A program made the translations under genes and the position numbers. Below, piece after piece: positions 41,934 to 50,393 of a DNA stretch of 64,000 bases. The notes beneath the pieces were generated by a model. That model had not been told where the DNA came from, ran no database searches, and saw only the letters and a program-made list of their open reading frames with translations. Each line of letters opens with the position of its first letter. The stretch's first letter is position 1. The stretch is taken from NCBI GenBank assembly GCA_040387555.1, contig JAZKDO010000005.1, positions 577,102 through 641,101 on the forward strand, given 5' to 3'. The stretch comes from UBA4416 sp040387555 (GTDB lineage: Bacteria > Bacteroidota > Bacteroidia > B-17B0 > Aurantibacillaceae).

Positions 41934-43718
41934 TTAAACTTGTACACCAATAATTAAGATGTCATCTACTTGTTCAAGGTTTCCTCTCCATTCTTCAATG
42001 GTTTGATTGAGGGTTGATTTTTGTGTTTCTATAGGTAATTTACTTACATCAACTAATAACTGACGGAAATTGCCTGCCATGAATTTTTTGCCTTTAGGGC
42101 CACCAAATTGATCAGCATAGCCATCAGAGAAGATATAAATACTATCACCTTTTTGTAACTGAATGAGATTATTAGTAAAGTTTTGTTTTTCGCCAATAAA
42201 CATTCCAACAGGAAATTTATCTGCTTTATATTGAATCAATTCGTTATTACGGATAATATATAAAGGATTAAATGCGCCAGAAAACTGTAATTCTAAAGTG
42301 GAATAATTAATTGCACATAATGTCATGTCCATTCCGTCTTTGGTTTGTTTACCAGAAGTGGTATTAGTATGAAGGGTATGTGCAACACCATCATTCATTT
42401 TATCCATAATCACAGAAGGTTCAATGCTCTCTGTGTTTTTTAAAATATCTTTTAATAGGTTATATCCAACAATGCTCATGAAGGCACCCGGAACACCATG
42501 ACCTGTGCAATCAACTGCGGCGAAATAACACCAGTCATTCTTTTTATCGATCCAGTAGAAATCACCACTTACAATATCTTTCGGCTTGTACAATACAAAA
42601 GACTCGGGCAAAACCTGCTTCACTAAATTATTTGGCGGTAATATTGCTTCCTGAATTCGTTTCGCGTAATGAATACTATCCGTAACCTGCTTGAATAAAA
42701 TTTCAAGCTCTTTTGTTTTCAATTCAATTTCCTCTTTTTGCTTTACAACTTGTTCGGTTCGCTCTATTACTTTTTGCTCAAGCACTCTTTCGTTTTCAGA
42801 TAAACCATCACGCATTTTTAAAAGTGCGTGACCTAAACTATCATCTTTACTTAATGGCTTATAATATGCCTCAAAATTTCCTTTTCCGGTTTGTTTGGCA
42901 AACTCGGTAGTGCTTTCCATCGATTCTACCAAGCTGTTTAAAGCAATTCCCATTTCACCTATTTCATCCGTACGGTAATTAATACGTTCTTTCGGAAGAA
43001 TACCAAGTCCCATTGAGAGCAGCATCTTTTTTAATTGTTGAATAGGTTTTGTAATGGAACGGGTAGTAAAAATGGCAATTAAAATTCCGCCAACAAACAA
43101 TCCAATTCCTAAAAATTTTACGAAATTATCAAGGAAGTCAAAAGAACGGAACATTTCATTAGTCGTAGTTTCTGCGTTCAGTTCTTTTTGTGTGATAAGG
43201 TCGTTTAACTGTGCATACAACATTTTTATTTTATCCTGACTGTCTTCAAATGGCATTGTAACCAGGAAACCAACATTCGCATCCTGATAGCTTTCCCAGG
43301 AATTAAGAGGCGTCATAATTTCTTCCTGGTAAAGTTTAAATAATCCATCACTAAATTGAATAATAGTTTTGGCTTTCGCTGCTTCTTCTTTAGTCCAGCC
43401 CTTTGAAAGCGAATCAATTTTAGCTTTAATGTGGGGATAGTCTTTACTGATGAGGGTTCTTAATTCCGTTTTGGACGGATCATCGTTTGCAGATTGTTTA
43501 AAGAACCATTTGGAAATTAATGTTTGAGATTTCTGAAGGATAAAGTTGTATTCTTTTAATGCGGAAACAGAAGGCGTCACCTGACCAACTACAGAATCTG
43601 TTTGGTGTTTACTTTTAGTAATGGTAACTATTGTGAAAAGAAAAGCGACTAATGTAAGTAAAAGCAAAACGCCGAAACCTGTTCCTATCTTTCTACCAAT
43701 GCTGAATCTAAATGACAT
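41934..43718 (-). CDS. HAMP-domain membrane SpoIIE (PP2C-type) phosphatase
   Basis: 594 residues: first transmembrane helix (about 10-30), periplasmic four-helix sensor region (about 35-185), second transmembrane helix (about 193-215), HAMP (about 215-270; TRSITKPIQQLKKML), coiled coil (about 310-345), linker SIHYAKRIQEAILPP and the SpoIIE phosphatase (about 365-594) with DCTGHGVPGAFMS, KDGMDMTLCAI and FSDGYADQFGGPKGKKF. The layout is of a chemoreceptor-like sensor coupled to a serine phosphatase. It is the last gene of an operon with a TPR protein and a YfiR-family protein, which may deliver its periplasmic signal. It has full metal-binding residues. Confidence 0.93.
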   Translation of the reverse strand: MSFRFSIGRKIGTGFGVLLLLTLVAFLFTIVTITKSKHQTDSVVGQVTPSVSALKEYNFILQKSQTLISKWFFKQSANDDPSKTELRTLISKDYPHIKAKIDSLSKGWTKEEAAKAKTIIQFSDGLFKLYQEEIMTPLNSWESYQDANVGFLVTMPFEDSQDKIKMLYAQLNDLITQKELNAETTTNEMFRSFDFLDNFVKFLGIGLFVGGILIAIFTTRSITKPIQQLKKMLLSMGLGILPKERINYRTDEIGEMGIALNSLVESMESTTEFAKQTGKGNFEAYYKPLSKDDSLGHALLKMRDGLSENERVLEQKVIERTEQVVKQKEEIELKTKELEILFKQVTDSIHYAKRIQEAILPPNNLVKQVLPESFVLYKPKDIVSGDFYWIDKKNDWCYFAAVDCTGHGVPGAFMSIVGYNLLKDILKNTESIEPSVIMDKMNDGVAHTLHTNTTSGKQTKDGMDMTLCAINYSTLELQFSGAFNPLYIIRNNELIQYKADKFPVGMFIGEKQNFTNNLIQLQKGDSIYIFSDGYADQFGGPKGKKFMAGNFRQLLVDVSKLPIETQKSTLNQTIEEWRGNLEQVDDILIIGVQV

Positions 43719-43729
43719 ACGATAGCCTA

Positions 43730-44674
43730 TTATTGTTTATTTAAGGCTTCTTTCTTTTGCTTAAACTCATTTGCCTTTTCATCATCAAGTAATGCTGAAT
43801 AAATTCCCTGAAGCCCTTCCAATGCTCTTTCGGCTTTAGGATCTAACTCATATACTTTTATCATGAATGGTAAAGATTGTTTAAATAATTTTTTAGCATT
43901 TTCTTGAATTACGTCTAATTGGGCTAAATCAACATCGTATTCCATCATTTGCATCAAAGTAGCACCTTGATTATAATATAAAATACCTAAATTAATATTT
44001 GCGCTAATATTTTTACTGTCTAATTCTAAAACTTTTAATAAGGCGGTTTTCGCAATATCTCCATATTTTTGATTGAAGTTACTTTTCGTATACAAATCCG
44101 CAAATACACCTCCGATATTTTTATAATGCTCGATGTCTTTTTGTTTAATATCAAATGTTGGGTCAAACAAAAGGATATATTTTTTGTAATTCTGATAATA
44201 CTGCTCGGATTTCACATAGTTTAAAGAGTCTTGCAATATCATTACGCTAGCCTTATAATAATAAGAAGCACCATTTTTAATAAAAGAATTATTGTTTTCT
44301 AGATAAGCTTTTTCAGCATCAAATTCTTTAGACTTAACGGCAGAGATTATGGCAGTATCCAGTAAGTAAAGTTTAGATGTATTGAGAACCCCGGCTTGTC
44401 TATAGGTCTGCAGGTATGCAAAAGAACGTATATGCCAAGAAGCCGGATCAGCTTTTGTTTCAGGGTGAAGAATTACTTTTTCAAGCATAGGAATTGCCTG
44501 TTCATAATTTTTTTCGTTACAAAGTTTTTGGGCATCAAAAAGCAAATCCGTTTGCGCGCACATTTGCTGGCAAACAAAAACCAATAAAAAGCTAAATGAG
44601 CTTTTAAGGTAAGCATATGAATTTGACACTGTTAACACTCTATACAAATTTAATAAATTTTTAATCAACTGCAA
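43730..44674 (-). CDS. TPR-containing exported protein
   Basis: 314 residues. A hydrophobic segment (about 26-38, FSFLLVFVC) followed by QQMCAQ looks like a signal sequence, with an overlong N-terminus if translation starts at the ATG at 44674; GTG codons at 44638 and 44629 would give a more normal leader. The rest is helical repeats (EQAIPMLEKVILHPETK, SANINLGILYYNQGATLMQMMEYD, FMIKVYELDPKAERALEGLQGIY). It overlaps the YfiR-family gene by 14 bases and its stop is 11 bases before the HAMP-SpoIIE gene. A periplasmic adaptor between the two is the simplest idea from this arrangement. Confidence 0.75.
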   Translation of the reverse strand: MQLIKNLLNLYRVLTVSNSYAYLKSSFSFLLVFVCQQMCAQTDLLFDAQKLCNEKNYEQAIPMLEKVILHPETKADPASWHIRSFAYLQTYRQAGVLNTSKLYLLDTAIISAVKSKEFDAEKAYLENNNSFIKNGASYYYKASVMILQDSLNYVKSEQYYQNYKKYILLFDPTFDIKQKDIEHYKNIGGVFADLYTKSNFNQKYGDIAKTALLKVLELDSKNISANINLGILYYNQGATLMQMMEYDVDLAQLDVIQENAKKLFKQSLPFMIKVYELDPKAERALEGLQGIYSALLDDEKANEFKQKKEALNKQ

Positions 44675-45185
44675 TAGCTAAACTGTTTAGTCCGTCGCCA
44701 GTTTTTAGCCCGGCTTTTTTCGCATTACTTTCGCTGTACTCAAATCTTTGTTTATTATCGGCTACTACAAAATTAATGGCAGCACCCGCTTTAGCCAACC
44801 CTGACTTTTCTGTAATAATTAATGTGCCGTTTCCTTTATATTTTGAATTGCAATCTTTCAGTAAATCTGATGATTCATTTAATAAATAAATCATGTGGGG
44901 TTTTAATGATGGATCAAGTGATGTGGTGAGCTTAATCTCAAGTTTTTGAGTGCCAATCTGCTTTGTGGCGGCCATTTTGTTCAATTCCTGACTCAAATTA
45001 GCATTAGAACCTACTATTTGAATTATAAAATTACCTGATTTCATTTTTTCAGGCCAGTCAAAATATTTAGTGAAATTATATAAGAAAGCAGCTTTTACCT
45101 TGGAATTCGTATCATAGTTTTGCTGAAAACTAAGACTAGAAGAAGCCAGAATAAATACAATGCTATATTTTAATATATTCTTCAA
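44661..45185 (-). CDS. YfiR-family periplasmic protein (DUF4154)
   Basis: 174 residues: signal peptide (about 1-19, ending SSSLSF), then the YfiR-like domain with KVKAAFLYNFTKYFDWPEKM, the conserved start of the family, then FIIQIVGSNANLSQEL, and a C-terminal part with GLAKAGAAINFVVADNKQRFEYSES and AGLKTGDGLNSLAIAVD. In Pseudomonas, YfiR is a periplasmic repressor of the diguanylate cyclase YfiN. Here there is no GGDEF gene in the operon; the downstream membrane partner is a HAMP-SpoIIE phosphatase. The stabilising Cys residues of Pseudomonas YfiR are not apparent. Confidence 0.85.
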   Translation of the reverse strand: MKNILKYSIVFILASSSLSFQQNYDTNSKVKAAFLYNFTKYFDWPEKMKSGNFIIQIVGSNANLSQELNKMAATKQIGTQKLEIKLTTSLDPSLKPHMIYLLNESSDLLKDCNSKYKGNGTLIITEKSGLAKAGAAINFVVADNKQRFEYSESNAKKAGLKTGDGLNSLAIAVD

Positions 45186-45323
45186 TTAAAAGAGTAAGGT
45201 TTATATGTCGTTTTGCAATAATCCTAGAACCAACAAATATAACATTATGAAAATAGTAAACAAAGTATTTTTTCGTTTTAAAATGAGGTTGACGAAGGTT
45301 TTATATTTATATTCGGGTATAGA

Positions 45324-45905
45324 ATGATCTATAACGATAAATATAACCAGTACTCTGATAACGAGCTAATTATAGAGTATAAAGCCACAAAAGATAATGT
45401 GTTTGTTGGGATATTATATAAACGATACAGTCATTTGGTTTTAGGACTTTCGTTAAAATATCTTAAAGATATTGATGAGGCGAAAGATGCCGTCATGCAA
45501 ATTTTTGAAAAACTGCTTACCGATCTTCTCAAACATAATGTTGAATATTTTAAAAGTTGGCTATATACGCTTTCTAAAAATCATTGTTTGATGATCATCA
45601 GATCTAAACAAGCGAAATTAAAAAAGGAAATTGATTTGCAGGTGCATGCGGATTCGTTTATGGAAACAGGGGATAATTTACATCTCAAAACATCTGAGGA
45701 AAAAGAAAAGCAATACACCATTCTTGAAAAGGCCATTGAGGAATTGAATGTAGATCAGAAAATGTGTATTGAATTGTTTTATTTAAAAGAAAAGTCTTAT
45801 AACCAAATTGTGGATTTAACCGGATACAGTATAAATGAAGTAAAAAGCTTTATACAAAATGGGAAACGAAATTTGAAAATTAAATTGGAAAAGAACAGTG
45901 AGTGA
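45324..45905 (+). CDS. ECF-type RNA polymerase sigma factor
   Basis: 193 residues: region 2 (about 25-95; ILYKRYSHLVLGLSLKYLKDIDEAKDAVMQIFEKLL, then FKSWLYTLSKNHCLM) and region 4 (about 130-190; LEKAIEELNVDQKMCIELFYLKEKSYNQIVDLTGYSINEVKSFIQNGKRNLK). It recruits RNA polymerase to specific promoters. The 3' end overlaps by eight bases a gene for a membrane protein with a cytoplasmic N-terminus, the expected anti-sigma partner. Region 2 and the promoter-recognition helix are of the general Bacteroidota ECF type. It is divergent from the YfiR-TPR-SpoIIE operon. Confidence 0.92.
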   Translation: MIYNDKYNQYSDNELIIEYKATKDNVFVGILYKRYSHLVLGLSLKYLKDIDEAKDAVMQIFEKLLTDLLKHNVEYFKSWLYTLSKNHCLMIIRSKQAKLKKEIDLQVHADSFMETGDNLHLKTSEEKEKQYTILEKAIEELNVDQKMCIELFYLKEKSYNQIVDLTGYSINEVKSFIQNGKRNLKIKLEKNSE

Positions 45906-47061
45906 CGAAAATAAACATAAACCTTTGAATCCGGAGGAATTGCTTCAGTTGTTGAATAAAAAAATGACTGATGAAAATAATGATTTGGATGAATTTGAAC
46001 GCGAAGCTTTGGAAGGTTTTGATGCGAATGTTGATTCCTTAAAGGCAGAGAAGTTAATAGAAGAGGTTAACCAATCTATTTCTAAAAAAGTTTCAGAGGA
46101 TGAAAAAAGGGTTCAAAAAAACAAGATCATTTGGTTTAGCGCTGCAGCTTCTATTGTCGTTATTTTTTTAATATCTATTTTCTTTGCTAAGCAAAGCAAA
46201 CAGGATTTAAATAGCAATCTGGCATTAAATGAACCAAAAAATGAACAGTTTGTTGCGCCAGGAATGGAACCTGTAATCGGTTCCACAACTGCTATGGAAT
46301 CGAATAGTTCTAATGACGTACTTTCAACCGTGTCTGTAGAACAAAAGCGACCTGAAAAAATATCATTGGCAAAAGAAAGCGCAATTAGGCAGGATGAAGT
46401 ACTAGTGGAAAATACATCATCCTTTGGTACCATTGATTATAAGTCTGACAATGAAACGAAATCGGGAGAATCAGAATATGGTAAAGATGCAAATGGTGCC
46501 CCGGCAGAAAAAATAGTAATAACGGATCAATTGGGGACCAAAAAAAAAGAGCAAAGCACAAGAGAAGAAAGCGAAACGGATAAGGACTATAGCATTTCTC
46601 AAAATGTGAGCACAACTTCTGTAGCAATGGATGACACTAAAGAAGTGAGTAACAAAGCAGATCTTGAGACAAAAAATACAAAACAAAATTCAAAAAACAG
46701 ATCAAAATCTAATGAACAAATTATAAGCGCTGGAGTTGCGGCTAATGCATCACCTTCGGCTGTTTATGTAGCAAATGAAATAGCGTATTACAAGGGAGGA
46801 GAACTGGCTATTAAAGAATATGTAATGGCTTATTTAAAATCAAAACAAATTTCCCAGGTTGTTGTTGGTCGCTACAAAGTAACGGGAATTGTTTCCCCTG
46901 AAGGCCATTTAAAAGTAGAAACAATTGTTCAACTCTCGAATGATAATTGTAATTGCATGGATAAAATTAAAGAAACTTTGAACCTGATGAAAGCATGGAA
47001 CCCGGCAATTTCTGATGGAAAAAAATCGTCCTCCGAAGTTGAATTTGTAATCGGTTTTTAG
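45898..47061 (+). CDS. Membrane anti-sigma-factor-like protein with TonB-C-like end
   Basis: 387 residues beginning with a GTG that overlaps the sigma-factor gene by eight bases. The N-terminal 80 residues are acidic/cytosolic, followed by one transmembrane helix (about 80-100, IWFSAAASIVVIFLISIFF), a long disordered Ser/Glu/Lys linker (about 105-285) and a folded C-terminal domain (about 295-387; KEYVMAYLKSKQIS, GIVSPEGHLKVETIVQL) resembling TonB C-terminal-like domains. The topology suits an anti-sigma factor that senses envelope state, but no ZAS or FecR motif is present, so the anti-sigma role is inferred from coupling with the sigma gene. Confidence 0.75.
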   Translation: MSDENKHKPLNPEELLQLLNKKMTDENNDLDEFEREALEGFDANVDSLKAEKLIEEVNQSISKKVSEDEKRVQKNKIIWFSAAASIVVIFLISIFFAKQSKQDLNSNLALNEPKNEQFVAPGMEPVIGSTTAMESNSSNDVLSTVSVEQKRPEKISLAKESAIRQDEVLVENTSSFGTIDYKSDNETKSGESEYGKDANGAPAEKIVITDQLGTKKKEQSTREESETDKDYSISQNVSTTSVAMDDTKEVSNKADLETKNTKQNSKNRSKSNEQIISAGVAANASPSAVYVANEIAYYKGGELAIKEYVMAYLKSKQISQVVVGRYKVTGIVSPEGHLKVETIVQLSNDNCNCMDKIKETLNLMKAWNPAISDGKKSSSEVEFVIGF

Positions 47062-48308
47062 TTCTGAATTAATCCTTGCTTTTCTTTTTTTCCGTAATCC
47101 AGAATGAGGAAATAATACATAATTACACCAAAGCCATATAAGGCGGAAGTAATCAGAAAAACATTTACAAATGGATATCCTTGATGAAACATTACTTTTA
47201 CCATGTAACCGCTGATGACCCAGCTACCGCTCCAGATAGCTGCCGTGAGCGCACTCGTAATTTCCCTGTTTTTTTCTCCCACATAATTCATTACAAGTTC
47301 CGAAGTCATTGGCCCGGCCATGTTCATTAAAGGCTGACGAAGGAGATAACAGCCAACGGCAACGTAAACCGCTATGCTGTATTGGCTATAAAATTGCGTG
47401 GTGGCTAAAGCTACCAATGAAATAACGGCCAGCGATTGGGTTGTTGGAATAGCTATTTTATAACCGATGCTCCCTTTTATCCTGGGAACCATCATCGCTC
47501 CCCAAGCAACTAATACCGCCGCAATGGCGCTAACAACACTAAAGTCGCCTTTGCCCATATGATGAACCTTATCGAAAAACAAACTGATGAATGGAATAGT
47601 TAAGCCGGCGCCAGTTGCAATGATTAGTGTTGGAATCAAGCCTTTAAAAATCAAGTACCAATCATTTTTTTGTTTTTTAATCTTTGTGTGATTGGTTTTG
47701 TAATCATTAATCTCTTCTTTCAGATTCACTTTACCTAAGAAATAAATTCCACCGAAACCTAACAATGAAAACAGGATCAGAATTTTTTCCTCGTCAAAAA
47801 AGAAAGGGTTAATCTTGTCTAAAAGTGCGATCACGATTCCGCTGATAATTCCTGCAAAACTCCAGGTGCTGTAACTTAATGCAATACCGGAAGTGTGATG
47901 TTCTTTCGCTTCATTTCTTAAAATATAAGGTGTGATTGGGATTTGCATAAATGTAAATGAAGCGCCCCATAGTAAAAGAGAAATATAAATTAGTAATGTG
48001 AGTTTTAAATAAATACAAAGCACAATACATAAGCCAAATAGCGGCACTAAAATCGATGATATATAAAAGTAAGGTTTCATGATACGACCTTTCAGGAGAT
48101 TGCCAATCGGTACTGCTAATACAAAAACCCCCAGGAAACGGAACGTAATAAACAAAGCGATTTCTTCATCGCTGAATCCTTTCCGACTCATATACAGAGG
48201 GAGAATGTTCATAAAAGTGGCATTTACCAATTGAATAAAAAACTCAGAAACGATCACATTAATAATGGCCGGTTTGAGTTTACTATAATCTTTGATAAAG
48301 GAGAACAT
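47058..48308 (-). CDS. Major facilitator superfamily transporter
   Basis: 416 residues with about 12 predicted transmembrane helices and a central cytoplasmic loop (about residues 195-220, NLKEEINDYKTNHTKIKKQ). The motif-A-like region after helix 2 (GNLLKGRIMKPYFY) is degenerate. The N-terminal half MNILPLYMSRKGFSDEEIALFITFRF is typical of bacterial MFS members with unknown substrate. It converges on the anti-sigma-like gene with a four-base overlap and is only three bases downstream of miaA, so it is probably the last gene of a DUF6702-miaA-MFS unit. The substrate cannot be told from the sequence. Confidence 0.85.
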   Translation of the reverse strand: MFSFIKDYSKLKPAIINVIVSEFFIQLVNATFMNILPLYMSRKGFSDEEIALFITFRFLGVFVLAVPIGNLLKGRIMKPYFYISSILVPLFGLCIVLCIYLKLTLLIYISLLLWGASFTFMQIPITPYILRNEAKEHHTSGIALSYSTWSFAGIISGIVIALLDKINPFFFDEEKILILFSLLGFGGIYFLGKVNLKEEINDYKTNHTKIKKQKNDWYLIFKGLIPTLIIATGAGLTIPFISLFFDKVHHMGKGDFSVVSAIAAVLVAWGAMMVPRIKGSIGYKIAIPTTQSLAVISLVALATTQFYSQYSIAVYVAVGCYLLRQPLMNMAGPMTSELVMNYVGEKNREITSALTAAIWSGSWVISGYMVKVMFHQGYPFVNVFLITSALYGFGVIMYYFLILDYGKKEKQGLIQN

Positions 48309-48311
48309 GTA

Positions 48312-49220
48312 TTAGGAGTACTGAAATATTAAGTCTAAATATGCTTTTAATTTTTCTACTTCAGTTGGTTCAAAGGATTCAAATTCTCCCTGGTGGTTAA
48401 ACCAGGTTAACTGGCGCTTCGCATAGCGACGTGTATTTTGTTTGATTAAATTAACAGCTTCTTCAAGAGTTGTTTTTCCCTCGAAGTAATCAAACAACTC
48501 TTTGTAACCAACTGTATTTAATGCATTGAGATGTTTATAAGAATATAGAGATTTAGCTTCTTCTAAAAGTCCTTCTTCCATCATCATATCAACGCGTTTA
48601 TTTATTCTGGAATATAAAGTTTCTCTATCGGTATTGATTAAAATCTTAATAGCCTCAAAGGTGCGCTCTTTTTTTTCTTTTTTACGGAATCCTGAATAAG
48701 GCTTTTGAGTATACCGACAAACTTCCAACGCACGCATAATCCGTTGTGGATTATTTAGATCCACTTGAGAATAATATAGCGGATCTTTTTCTTTTATTTC
48801 TTCCTGTAAATACGTTAGTCCTTTTTCGTCATAATCTTTAATGATTTGTTCACGAATGAGTGCCGGGATTTCCTCAAATTCATCTACGCCGTTTAGCACT
48901 GCGTTGATATAAAGGCCTGAGCCTCCAACGAGTATTAGTGTTTCATGATTTTTAAATAATTCTTCAATACAGACTATCGCGTCTCTTTCGAATTGACCAA
49001 CGTTATAAGCATCGTGAATACTAATGTTATTAATAAAGTAATGAGAAACACCTTGCATTTCTTCCGGTTTGGGCTTTGCGGTCCCAATACTCATTTCCTT
49101 GTAAAATTGTCTGGAGTCGGCGGATATAACAGGGCACTGATAATACTTGGCAAGTTCAATGGATAATGCGGTTTTACCAACGGCTGTAGGACCAGCAATA
49201 ACTATGAGGTTTTTTTTCAA
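48312..49220 (-). CDS. miaA: tRNA dimethylallyltransferase
   Basis: 302 residues. The P-loop GPTAVGKTALS is at about 9-19, followed by the tRNA-recognition motif ISADSRQFYKEMSIGTAKP, PPi-binding LVGGSGLYINAVLNGVD, RIMRALEVCRYTQKPYS, and NTVGYKELFDYFEG, plus NTRRYAKRQLTWFNH near the C-terminus. It prenylates A37 of tRNAs reading codons that start with U. It is followed after three bases by the MFS gene and preceded at two bases by the DUF6702 gene, so the three are very likely one transcript. Confidence 0.96.
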   Translation of the reverse strand: MKKNLIVIAGPTAVGKTALSIELAKYYQCPVISADSRQFYKEMSIGTAKPKPEEMQGVSHYFINNISIHDAYNVGQFERDAIVCIEELFKNHETLILVGGSGLYINAVLNGVDEFEEIPALIREQIIKDYDEKGLTYLQEEIKEKDPLYYSQVDLNNPQRIMRALEVCRYTQKPYSGFRKKEKKERTFEAIKILINTDRETLYSRINKRVDMMMEEGLLEEAKSLYSYKHLNALNTVGYKELFDYFEGKTTLEEAVNLIKQNTRRYAKRQLTWFNHQGEFESFEPTEVEKLKAYLDLIFQYS

Positions 49221-49222
49221 AA

Positions 49223-49771
49223 CTAAAAACTAAATTCTACTTTACTCTCAGGGTTTGTGACCTTACTGCTTTTTTTGATACCATTAACTTCAGTATGAAT
49301 GATATTAATTTGTTGTGGCAAATAATCGTATAGCAATTTAGTATTGATAGTTATTTTTTTTGGAAGTGAAGCTTTCTTAATTTCGAGATAAACCCAGATG
49401 GATTCTTCTTCTTTTTCGTAACCTATATAGTTCAGGGTTTGCGCTTTTGAATCTAATGAAATATGGAAGCGTTCTTTGATATACTTATATAATGCAGAAT
49501 CTACTTCTGATTTAAATTTCGGATTTAACAAATCAATGGTTTTGCTATTCGTTTTACGAAGGGCATCCTCGAGATCGTTAGTGAATAAACGGGCACTGAT
49601 CTGCATTGATTTTTGTTTGGTGTCATATTTCATATCCACCACGCTTACATAATAGGGATGCTTTTTAACATTGAACGAAAATGCTAAAAGGATGAATAGC
49701 CCAAAAAATAAGCATTTTACCGCAGGTGTAATTTTTTTAAGCGAACCGGCTATATTCTCTATTTTTAACAC
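49223..49771 (-). CDS. DUF6702 family protein
   Basis: 182 residues: one N-terminal transmembrane or signal-anchor segment (about 19-33, CLFFGLFILLAFSF), then HPYYVSVVDMKYDTKQKSMQISARLFTNDLEDAL, the conserved opening of this Bacteroidota family, and a strand-rich rest (IGYEKEEESIWVYLEIKKASLPKKI, NTKLLYDYLPQQINIIH). Its function is unknown. In many Bacteroidota it sits next to peptidase M1 and HupE/UreJ-type genes; here the HupE/UreJ gene and an M1 peptidase lie directly on the other side of a 21-base divergent gap, matching that pattern. Confidence 0.85.
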   Translation of the reverse strand: MLKIENIAGSLKKITPAVKCLFFGLFILLAFSFNVKKHPYYVSVVDMKYDTKQKSMQISARLFTNDLEDALRKTNSKTIDLLNPKFKSEVDSALYKYIKERFHISLDSKAQTLNYIGYEKEEESIWVYLEIKKASLPKKITINTKLLYDYLPQQINIIHTEVNGIKKSSKVTNPESKVEFSF

Positions 49772-49792
49772 AGTACAAAAATAACAAATTAA

Positions 49793-50392
49793 ATGAACGA
49801 TTTCTGGATATGGTTTAGCACAGGTTTACAGCATATTTTAGACTGGAACGGCTATGATCATATATTATATGTTGTGATGTTATGCATATTGTTTACGGTT
49901 CAGGAATGGAAAAAGTTGTTGGTATTAGTGACCGCTTTTACGGTAGGCCATTCATTAACATTAGCTTTCAGTGCGTTTGATGTTTTAATAATTCACCAAA
50001 GTTATATCGAAATTCTGATTCCTTTAACCATCATCCTGACTTCAATGGTTAATATATATTTCCGAAAACGACTTGAAAATGGCTTGAATCAAAGCAAAAA
50101 TTACCGTTTGAATTATATCCTCGCATTGGTATTTGGATTTATTCATGGGATGGGTTTTTCTTACCTTTTAAAGTCGATGTTGGGAAAGGAAGAGAACATT
50201 TTTTTTCCTTTAATATCCTTCAATTTAGGACTCGAAGTCGGGCAATTAATTATCGTGGCATTTACACTCTTACTCTCTGTTTTTTTAGTTAGATTTACCC
50301 GGATTAAGAAACCGGCGTACGTATTTTTTATATCATCTACGGTATTTGCAGTATCTTTTTTATTATTCATTCAACGATTAAACGCTCTATAA
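49793..50392 (+). CDS. HupE/UreJ-family membrane protein
   Basis: 199 residues with about six transmembrane helices. Diagnostic segments are GLQHILDWNGYDHILYVVML, the family HxxxGxDH-type motif, and FTVGHSLTLAFSAFD and FGFIHGMGFSYLL, which carry the conserved His residues thought to bind nickel in HupE and UreJ. Members are implicated in metal import for hydrogenase or urease, but the Bacteroidota members occur without those enzymes, so the metal is uncertain. The stop is two bases before the M1 peptidase start, implying a bicistronic unit. Confidence 0.9.
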   Translation: MNDFWIWFSTGLQHILDWNGYDHILYVVMLCILFTVQEWKKLLVLVTAFTVGHSLTLAFSAFDVLIIHQSYIEILIPLTIILTSMVNIYFRKRLENGLNQSKNYRLNYILALVFGFIHGMGFSYLLKSMLGKEENIFFPLISFNLGLEVGQLIIVAFTLLLSVFLVRFTRIKKPAYVFFISSTVFAVSFLLFIQRLNAL

Positions 50393-50393
50393 T

